Below are positions 58,415 through 64,000 of a stretch of 64,000 nucleotides of DNA, one piece after another. The notes under the pieces were generated by a model. That model made no database searches, was not told the DNA's origin, and saw only the letters and a list, made by a program, of their open reading frames with translations. A program made the translations under genes and the position numbers. Position 1 is the stretch's first letter, and each line of letters starts with the position of its first letter. This stretch comes from Halocynthiibacter namhaensis. Its GTDB lineage: Bacteria > Pseudomonadota > Alphaproteobacteria > Rhodobacterales > Rhodobacteraceae. The DNA lies in NCBI RefSeq assembly GCF_000812685.1, contig NZ_JWIF01000056.1:531920-595919 (forward strand), given 5' to 3'.

Positions 58415-59092
58415 ATGACTGAACACCCGTTAAAAATGCGTCTTCTAGAAGCGATTGCACCACATGTGGTCTTTGATGGCTGGTCACCCGAAAGTTTTGC
58501 GATGGCGGCCCAGGATTGTGGTGTTAGCGTGGCGGATGCACAAGCAATGTGTCCACGCGGTGCCGTCGATCTGGCTGTAGAATTCCACCGACAGGGCGAC
58601 CAAACGATGTTGATGTCAGTAGCAGGCATTGACTTCGCAGAGCTGCGCATACGCGATAAAGTTTCCACCTTGGTGATGGCCCGCTTGGCAGCCGCGCAAG
58701 ACAAAGAATTGGTGCGCCGCGGATCGTCTCTATTTGCCCTACCCAATAACGCAACGGAAGGTGCTGGCTTGATTTGGGGCACGGCTGACGCAATTTGGAA
58801 TGCGCTTGGTGATACATCTCAGGATGGGAATTGGTATTCAAAGCGTGCCGTGCTGTCGGGTGTCTACGGATCGACGGTCTTATTCTGGCTGGGGGATGAA
58901 GGCGAAGATCATGTGGCAACCCGCGAATTCCTGGATCGGAGGATAGAGAATGTCATGCAGTTCGAAAAGGCCAAAGCGGCTGCGCAAAAATTACCCTTTG
59001 TCGGTACATTGCTAAGCAATGTCATGGCCGCTGTGAAGGCCCCCGGCACTTCCACTCGGGACGACTATCCCGGGTCTATCAACAGGACTTAA
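58415..59092 (+). CDS. COQ9 family ubiquinone biosynthesis protein
   Basis: Lipid-binding helper of the ubiquinone pathway, needed for Coq7-type hydroxylation in eukaryotes. TetR-like helical fold: ALRxxLLEAIAPHVVFDGWSPESF-type start, then DxxYWLGDEGEDH-type C-terminal segment (LFWLGDEGEDHVATREFLDRRIENVMQFEK). 225 aa. AGGAGG directly upstream of ATG. Stop 1 nt from the quinone oxidoreductase. Confidence 0.87.
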   Translation: MTEHPLKMRLLEAIAPHVVFDGWSPESFAMAAQDCGVSVADAQAMCPRGAVDLAVEFHRQGDQTMLMSVAGIDFAELRIRDKVSTLVMARLAAAQDKELVRRGSSLFALPNNATEGAGLIWGTADAIWNALGDTSQDGNWYSKRAVLSGVYGSTVLFWLGDEGEDHVATREFLDRRIENVMQFEKAKAAAQKLPFVGTLLSNVMAAVKAPGTSTRDDYPGSINRT

Positions 59093-59093
59093 A

Positions 59094-60080
59094 ATGACTT
59101 TACCAACTGAAATGCGCGCTGTCGAAATCACTGAGCCCGGCGCAGCTGAGGTGCTGAAGCCTTGCAAGCGCCCCGTCCCATCACCACGCGCTGGTGAAGT
59201 CCTGATCCGCTTGGCCTATGCAGGGGTGAACCGGCCGGATGCTTTGCAACGCGCAGGCAAATACGCACCGCCCCCAACTGCGTCTGACCTGCCTGGCCTT
59301 GAAGGTGCAGGCGAGATCGTAGCGCTTGGCGACGGTGTTTCGAACCTTGCGGTTGGCGATCAGGTTTCTGCGCTTTTGCCCGGCGGGGGATATGCTGAAT
59401 ATGTGACGACCCCGGCGGCGCATTGCTTGCCCATCCCGAATGGCATGTCCATGGCGCAGGCCGCCTGTATCCCCGAGAACTACTTCACCGTTTGGTCAAA
59501 CGTTTTTATGCGCGGAGGTCTAAAGGCAGGCGAGCGTTTCCTCGTGCATGGCGGGTCTTCTGGCATTGGTACAACGGCGATCCAGCTGGCCCATGCCTTT
59601 GGCGCACGCGTGTTCACGACTGCGGGCAGTGACACGAAATGTGGCGTCTGTTCTGATCTCGGTGCGGAACGGGCGATCAATTATAAAGACGAGGATTTTG
59701 TTTCTGTTCTAAAGGACGAAGGCGGGGCGGATCTGATCCTTGATATGGTCGGTGGCAGCTATATCAACCGCAATATCAAAACCTTGGTGCCGGACGGACG
59801 TATGGTGCATATCGCCTTCCTTGAAGGTCCCGTGGTTGAGGTCAATTTTGCGATGATCATGGCCAAACGCTTGACGATTACAGGGTCTACCCTGCGTCCA
59901 CAAAGCGACCTAGCCAAAGCACGCATGGCGGACGAGCTGCGCGAACTTGTATGGCCGCTGCTGGATGCAGGTAAGCTTCAAATAGTGATGGATTCCACCT
60001 TCTCCCTTGAAGATGCTGCGAAAGCCCATGCCTGGATGGAGACCTCCAACCACATCGGAAAAATCGTGCTGAAGGTGTGA
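59094..60080 (+). CDS. NAD(P)H quinone oxidoreductase, PIG3-type
   Basis: Zinc-independent MDR enzyme. AGVNRPDALQRAGKY, GLEGAGEIVALG, nucleotide site GGSSGIGTTAIQLAHAFGARV, and ITGSTLRPQS. 328 aa. Follows coq9 with 1 nt between, so the pair may handle quinones together (inference). Confidence 0.92.
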   Translation: MTLPTEMRAVEITEPGAAEVLKPCKRPVPSPRAGEVLIRLAYAGVNRPDALQRAGKYAPPPTASDLPGLEGAGEIVALGDGVSNLAVGDQVSALLPGGGYAEYVTTPAAHCLPIPNGMSMAQAACIPENYFTVWSNVFMRGGLKAGERFLVHGGSSGIGTTAIQLAHAFGARVFTTAGSDTKCGVCSDLGAERAINYKDEDFVSVLKDEGGADLILDMVGGSYINRNIKTLVPDGRMVHIAFLEGPVVEVNFAMIMAKRLTITGSTLRPQSDLAKARMADELRELVWPLLDAGKLQIVMDSTFSLEDAAKAHAWMETSNHIGKIVLKV

Positions 60081-60137
60081 ATGATTATTTGAAAGTTCAT
60101 ACCCCCATCGTCATAATGGGTGACAGGAGATTAGTGA

Positions 60138-60842
60138 TTGGCACTTGATTTAGAGATATTGGGTCGAGGAGTTTACACCCCTCAAGAGGTGGCGCGCCTT
60201 ATCGGCGGGACCGCTCAGGAAGTGCTGCGCTGGTCTCGAGGGCACGGGGCAACTGAACCTTTGTGGAACTCGTACTATCAATCAATGGACGATAGTAAAG
60301 AGCTGAGTTTTGCAGATATGATTGAACTACGCGTTGTAAGGGAGCTAAGAAAGGCAGGACTGTCTCTGCAAGCAATTAGGTATGCGATTATCGCAGCGAA
60401 GGCAGAATATGGATTTGATTTGCCTCTGTCCTCTAAAAGCTTCAAGACGGATGGCCGTGAGATTTTGATAGTGGCGATGGAAAATGATGATCAGTTGATC
60501 AGCCTGTCACCGAAGCGGTTGGGGCAGCGCGTGTTCAGGAAAATTGTTGAGCAGTCATTTGTTGACCTTGAATATGATGGCCAAAGGCCAGTTCTTTGGC
60601 GCCCACGGCAGGCGAAGCATGTGGTAATTGATCCGACGCGTTTTTTTGGTGATCCTGTGATCGATGATTTTGGCGTTTCATCGAAAATGCTGAAAGCTGA
60701 ATATGATGAGTTTCAAGACTTGGGTTATCTTAGCCGGATCTATGAAATCCCTAAAGCTATGGTCAAAGACGCAATTTCTTTCGAGATAAGTTTAGATAAA
60801 GGTCAGGCTGAAAATATTGGTCAAAGTTCTATTCGATCATAA
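60138..60842 (+). CDS. VapB45-like antitoxin (DUF433-containing)
   Basis: N-terminal MerR-like helix-turn-helix (GVYTPQEVARLIGGTAQEVLRW), a middle basic region, and a C-terminal DUF433-type part (VVIDPTRFFGDPVIDDFGVSS). 234 aa, close to M. tuberculosis VapB45. TTG 60138 with AGGAG upstream. Its end overlaps the toxin frame. Assignment is from remembered family architecture. Confidence 0.75.
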   Translation: MALDLEILGRGVYTPQEVARLIGGTAQEVLRWSRGHGATEPLWNSYYQSMDDSKELSFADMIELRVVRELRKAGLSLQAIRYAIIAAKAEYGFDLPLSSKSFKTDGREILIVAMENDDQLISLSPKRLGQRVFRKIVEQSFVDLEYDGQRPVLWRPRQAKHVVIDPTRFFGDPVIDDFGVSSKMLKAEYDEFQDLGYLSRIYEIPKAMVKDAISFEISLDKGQAENIGQSSIRS

Positions 60843-61214
60843 TATGCCGCCTCCTTTGGCGAGGTCTCTCATGAACTTATTAAAGTTGAGGGACATGAGG
60901 CGTTTGCGTTAAGGGACATTTTTCCTATGAGTATATCCGATATTGATTATTTGCAACGATTGGACAAACAGCATTCTTGGATCGTGATCTCAAAAGATTT
61001 GCAAAATGGCAAGAAGAAGGCGGAACGCGCGGCCATATTGAACAACGGGGTGCTTGCTTTTTATCTTGCTAGAACTGTCCAACGCTTGAAAATTAATGAG
61101 CAGGCCGCAACTATCGTTTGGCAGTGGGATAAGATACTCACACAGCGAATGCACAACGAAAATGGATTATTTCAACTTCCGTTGAACAAGGGAAGTAAAT
61201 TTAAGCAGCTCTAA
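60817..61214 (+). pseudogene. VapC45-like PIN toxin broken by a frameshift
   Basis: The first part (TTG 60817) reads VKVLFDHNMPPPLARS, matching the start of PIN-like VapC45/DUF5615 proteins. The continuation HELIKVEGHEAFALRDIFP then ISDIDYLQRLDKQHSWIVIS (60870 onward, stop 61214) is in another frame, one base short. Both parts together make about 132 residues, a normal length. Frame 1 stops after the break. A one-base deletion at about 60868-60870 explains it; a sequencing error or programmed shift cannot be excluded. Confidence 0.75.
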
Positions 61215-61861
61215 CGCAAAACCTCAAACAATGCCCGCTCCGCATGGCAATCGCGGATCACTTCTTGGCCGCAGGTGCGGGGTTCCATTTCTGGGGTTAG
61301 GCAGATGCGGACTTCTTGGATCATGTTGTCGCGGCATGTGACGGTCAACATATCAGGCTCTAATGCTCGATTTTCTTTCAAAAACGCTTCTTCCACCACA
61401 CGGGCAGGCAGGCGTACTGCATCATCCAAGCGGCGGAACACAGATGGGCGGGTGACTTGGCCATAGGCGTCGCGCGACAGGGCGTAATAATCGTCCGATG
61501 AAAGGCCTGAACAGCGTCCGTGTTTGTTCCATTGATGCCACGCAAGGCCAGATGTGCCCATGATGTCGGCCATTTCTGCCGTGTCAGAACGTGATGGATT
61601 GCGGTGGTTCGTTGGGCAATACCCAGGCCAGCCGCGTTCATATTGCGGCCAGAGACCGTGCAAGATCCAGCCATGCCCAGAGCCATCTTCACATTGTGGC
61701 GAATTGCGCGCATCGCCTTCCAGCACGCACCAATTCGGTGACCATGACAAGGACAGGACGTAGTAATCGAATTCTCCGGCGCGTTCGCCATCTGCGTGGG
61801 CCAGACGGGTTAAGCCCATGAAAACCACCACCAGAAACTTTAAAAACCTACGACTTTGCAT
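61211..61861 (-). CDS. Secreted ribonuclease T2
   Basis: Acid endoribonuclease. Signal peptide ends LAHA; CAS motifs ILHGLWPQY and WHQWNKHGRCSG hold the two catalytic His and Lys; eight Cys make disulfides. 216 aa. Periplasmic or extracellular. Converges on the broken toxin gene with a 4-nt overlap. Confidence 0.93.
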   Translation of the reverse strand: MQSRRFLKFLVVVFMGLTRLAHADGERAGEFDYYVLSLSWSPNWCVLEGDARNSPQCEDGSGHGWILHGLWPQYERGWPGYCPTNHRNPSRSDTAEMADIMGTSGLAWHQWNKHGRCSGLSSDDYYALSRDAYGQVTRPSVFRRLDDAVRLPARVVEEAFLKENRALEPDMLTVTCRDNMIQEVRICLTPEMEPRTCGQEVIRDCHAERALFEVLR

Positions 61862-62017
61862 TTGCTCTTCCCTCTTTCACGCCTTGGTATTATATACAGG
61901 ATAAGTTCCCCGACAATGTGAACCCGCCTGGCTGGCAAAACTGCCACAGGCCGCCCTTTCGGGGGCACGAGAAAGTTATGGTTTCACGTTGTCAATTGTA
62001 GTTAAGGAGAAGGGCCC

Positions 62018-62776
62018 ATGGCCAAACCAATTATGGCGAAAGCCACCGCTGTATGGCTGGTTGACAACACCACGCTCAGCTTCAAACAGATCGCTGATTT
62101 TTGCCAATTGCACGAACTCGAAGTTCAAGGCATTGCGGATGGTGATGTAGCAACTGGTGTGAAGGGTTTCGATCCGATTACCAACAACCAACTGACACAG
62201 GACGAAATTTCTGCGGCTGAAGGCGATATCCTGCATAAGTTGAAGCTGAAATTCAACGCCGCAGCTGTTGGTGAAGAGAAACGCCGCGGCCCGCGTTACA
62301 CGCCTTTGTCGAAGCGCCAGGATCGCCCGGCGTCTATCTATTGGTTGGTGAAGTTCCACCCAGAACTGTCAGACGCGCAAGTGTCCAAACTGGTCGGCAC
62401 AACCAAGCCAACCATTCAGGCGATCCGCGAACGCACCCATTGGAACATTGCCAACATTCAGCCGATTGACCCGGTTGCTCTTGGTCTGTGTAAGCAATCC
62501 GAATTGGATGCGGCAGTTCAAAAAGCGAACGAGAAAAAGCTGCGCGACGGCGAAGCGATGTCTGACGAAGAGCGTCGCAAATTGGTGTCCACAGAACAAA
62601 GCCTTGGTCATGTGGAAGAACCCAAAATGCCGTCTTCGATGGAGGGTCTTGAAACCTTCACATTGGGCAACGCGGATATTGTTGAACAAGATGAAGACGA
62701 ACGCAAGGACAGCGATTTTGCTGATGCGGACAGTTTCTTCAACCTGCCAGATGGCGACGGCGAAGAGCAGCCGTAA
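62018..62776 (+). CDS. DUF1013 protein, TrcR-type cell-cycle regulator
   Basis: Conserved in alphaproteobacteria. MAKPIMAKATAVWLVDNTTLSFKQIADFC, an HTH-like stretch, YTPLSKRQDRPASIYWLVKFHPEL and TTKPTIQAIRERTHWN. 252 aa with an acidic C-terminus. Named TrcR in cell-cycle work (remembered). Good GGAGAAGG upstream; terminator downstream. Confidence 0.88.
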   Translation: MAKPIMAKATAVWLVDNTTLSFKQIADFCQLHELEVQGIADGDVATGVKGFDPITNNQLTQDEISAAEGDILHKLKLKFNAAAVGEEKRRGPRYTPLSKRQDRPASIYWLVKFHPELSDAQVSKLVGTTKPTIQAIRERTHWNIANIQPIDPVALGLCKQSELDAAVQKANEKKLRDGEAMSDEERRKLVSTEQSLGHVEEPKMPSSMEGLETFTLGNADIVEQDEDERKDSDFADADSFFNLPDGDGEEQP

Positions 62777-62795
62777 GCCTTACGATATTCCAAAG

Positions 62796-62822
62796 AAAAC
62801 CCGGGCCTGTCCCGGGTTTTTA
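62796..62822 (+). terminator. Terminator after trcR
   Basis: AAAACCCGGG and CCCGGGTTTT pair around CCTGT, followed by TATAT. Confidence 0.88.
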
Positions 62823-62904
62823 TATTTGCAGGCTCCGAAAAAGGCAGGGTGTAGTGAAAGTCAGTTTGGTCTTGTCACGGTTACGTTCCGGTCTCTCAAC
62901 TCAT

Positions 62905-63762
62905 TTAGGCAGCCTTTCGTTCGAAGGCCAAGGGGCTTTTGCCACCTAACGATGAATGACGCCGTCGTGGATTATAGAACCCATTGATATACTGGAAGAT
63001 GGCCCCTTCAGTCTGGCGTCTGGTTTCCCAGCGGTTGCGCCAGATCAGCTCTGCCTTGAGCGATTTGAAGAACGTTTCCACCATGGAATTGTCGTAGCAA
63101 TTTCCTTTTCCGCTCATCGAGACTTTGAAGCCATGCTTTGACAACCGCTTCTGGTAGTCATGTGAGCAGTATTGCGTTCCACGATCTGTGTGGTGAATGC
63201 AGCCCTTGGGAGGTTGTCGCATGGCCACGGCCATGTCCAACGCCTGGATCGCCAGATCTCGCTTCATACGATTACTGACAGCCCAGCCGATGACGCGCCG
63301 AGAATAGAGATCTAAGATCACCGCCAGATAGAGCCAACCCTCGCTGGTCCAAATGTACGAGATATCACCCGCCCATTTTTGATTTGGCCCATCGGCAGAA
63401 AAATCCTGATCCAGCAAGTTGGGCGCGATGTTGAACGCATGGTTGCTGTCCGTGGTCACCTTGTATTTCTGGGTCCTGACGGTCTTGATGCCGTTCATGC
63501 GCATTAGGCGGCCAATCCGGCGGTGCCCAACCCTCAGCCCCATTTCCTGCAATTCTGCGGTCATGCGTGGTCGACCATAGCTATGCAGGCTCAGACGATG
63601 TTGCTCTCGGATATGCGCCAGAATAACCATATCGCCTCGCTGCCGCTGGCTCATCGGGCGAGCCCGCCACGCACGATAACCACGCGATGTGACCTGCATG
63701 ATACGGCAGAGAAATTCCACGGACCAAACTTCTTTCCAGGCGTCAATGAAGGCGAACCTCAC
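62905..63762 (-). CDS. IS3-family transposase OrfB (DDE integrase)
   Basis: HTH_21 region (LHSYGRPRMTAELQEMG), integrase core with D in AGDISYIWT, D in HHTDRGTQYCS and E in NSMVETFFKSLK, the DD(35)E triad. 285 aa from ATG 63762; normally made as OrfAB by -1 frameshift. Ends HSSLGGKSPLAFERKAA, typical. Confidence 0.95.
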   Translation of the reverse strand: MRFAFIDAWKEVWSVEFLCRIMQVTSRGYRAWRARPMSQRQRGDMVILAHIREQHRLSLHSYGRPRMTAELQEMGLRVGHRRIGRLMRMNGIKTVRTQKYKVTTDSNHAFNIAPNLLDQDFSADGPNQKWAGDISYIWTSEGWLYLAVILDLYSRRVIGWAVSNRMKRDLAIQALDMAVAMRQPPKGCIHHTDRGTQYCSHDYQKRLSKHGFKVSMSGKGNCYDNSMVETFFKSLKAELIWRNRWETRRQTEGAIFQYINGFYNPRRRHSSLGGKSPLAFERKAA

Positions 63763-63995
63763 CGGCTTTGGCCTGCAAAGAAGATCGCCGCCTTTTTTAA
63801 TACTTCCCTCTCCTCTCGCAGCAGCCGGACTTCCTTGCGAAGGCGTTCGTTCTCTTTCTCAACGTCTTCGTGAGGACCCGACATCAGGTCATCATACTGA
63901 TGCTTTTGGACCCACTTGTTCAGCGTCGAAAGCCCAACCCCCAAATCAGAAGCCGCTTGTGGTCGTGTCAGTCCACTGGTCGTTGCGATACGCAC
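63759..63995 (-). CDS. IS3-family OrfA
   Basis: DNA-binding HTH (LTRPQAASDLGVGLSTLNKWVQKH) and a leucine-zipper-like stretch (EKENERLRKEVRLLREEREVLKKAAIFF). ATG at 63995 sits at the window edge, so the true start may lie outside. A slippery AAAAAAG (63798-63792) precedes the orfB overlap, the usual -1 site. Confidence 0.9.
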   Translation of the reverse strand: MRIATTSGLTRPQAASDLGVGLSTLNKWVQKHQYDDLMSGPHEDVEKENERLRKEVRLLREEREVLKKAAIFFAGQSR

Positions 63996-64000
63996 TGCAT

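Larger units (their letters stand above)
62850..64000 (-). mobile_element. IS3-family insertion sequence (right part beyond window)
   Basis: Two overlapping transposase frames, orfB at 62905-63762 and orfA from 63759 on, read leftwards. Left end is guessed at TGTAGTG (62850) because IS3 ends begin TG; the other end is outside the window so no inverted repeat or target duplication can be checked. Confidence 0.85.

Noticed and set aside
1..64000. tRNA, rRNA or CRISPR array
   Set aside because: No cloverleaf T-arm strings or regularly spaced direct repeats were found by eye.

Overview
The window looks like a chromosomal segment of an alphaproteobacterium of the Rhodobacterales (Roseobacter-type, moderate G+C). 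Evidence read from the sequence: a DUF1013/TrcR-type regulator, COQ9, DUF1491 and DUF2062 proteins, a tandem deformylase cluster upstream of fmt, a reduced-LID adenylate kinase, and short G/C-rich intergenic hairpin motifs of the kind seen in this order. Gene density is high, mostly housekeeping, with an IS3-family element at the right edge. No tRNA, rRNA or CRISPR array was recognised.

Layout. 1-9.9 kb: partial type I secretion ABC exporter, MlaA/MlaC outer-membrane lipid pair, PBP1A-type penicillin-binding protein, ammonium transporter, aromatic/aspartate aminotransferase with a rhodanese-type sulfurtransferase, and small exported or Gly-rich proteins. 9.9-24 kb: smpB, dapA, soluble lytic transglycosylase, EamA transporter, a split MnmC pair (MnmD methyltransferase divergent from an FAD oxidoreductase), FMN reductase, GNAT enzyme, smc, MltB-like transglycosylase and cobD. 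24-34 kb: pseudo-receiver protein, glutathionyl-hydroquinone reductase-like GST, L,D-transpeptidase with a MalY-like lyase, three consecutive peptide deformylase genes (the third with active-site residues replaced) leading into fmt, two small YeaQ/GlsB-type membrane proteins, rnhA, a methyltransferase, ispH and a NYN-domain nuclease. 34-43.3 kb: folK, rpoZ, a bifunctional RelA/SpoT, DUF2062, then pdxJ-ABZJ-LysE-acpS and lepB-rnc-era-DUF1491.

44.5-56.7 kb carries most of the spc and alpha ribosomal protein operons (rpmC to rplQ with secY, adk, rpoA). The usual upstream neighbour rplP is absent. The run is interrupted between rpmD and rplO by about 2.5 kb holding two small exported proteins, a solitary Rieske protein on the opposite strand and a 33-residue ORF. 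Immediately after rplQ lies a LuxR/LuxI quorum-sensing pair with a candidate lux box over the luxR start, followed by coq9 and a quinone oxidoreductase. A VapBC45-like toxin-antitoxin locus whose toxin frame is broken, a secreted RNase T2, trcR and the IS3 element close the window.

Most notable: the degenerate third deformylase, the frameshifted VapC45-like toxin, the Rieske-containing interruption of the ribosomal operon, the run of four consecutive hairpins between amt and the aminotransferase gene, and several small ORFs in intergenic gaps.
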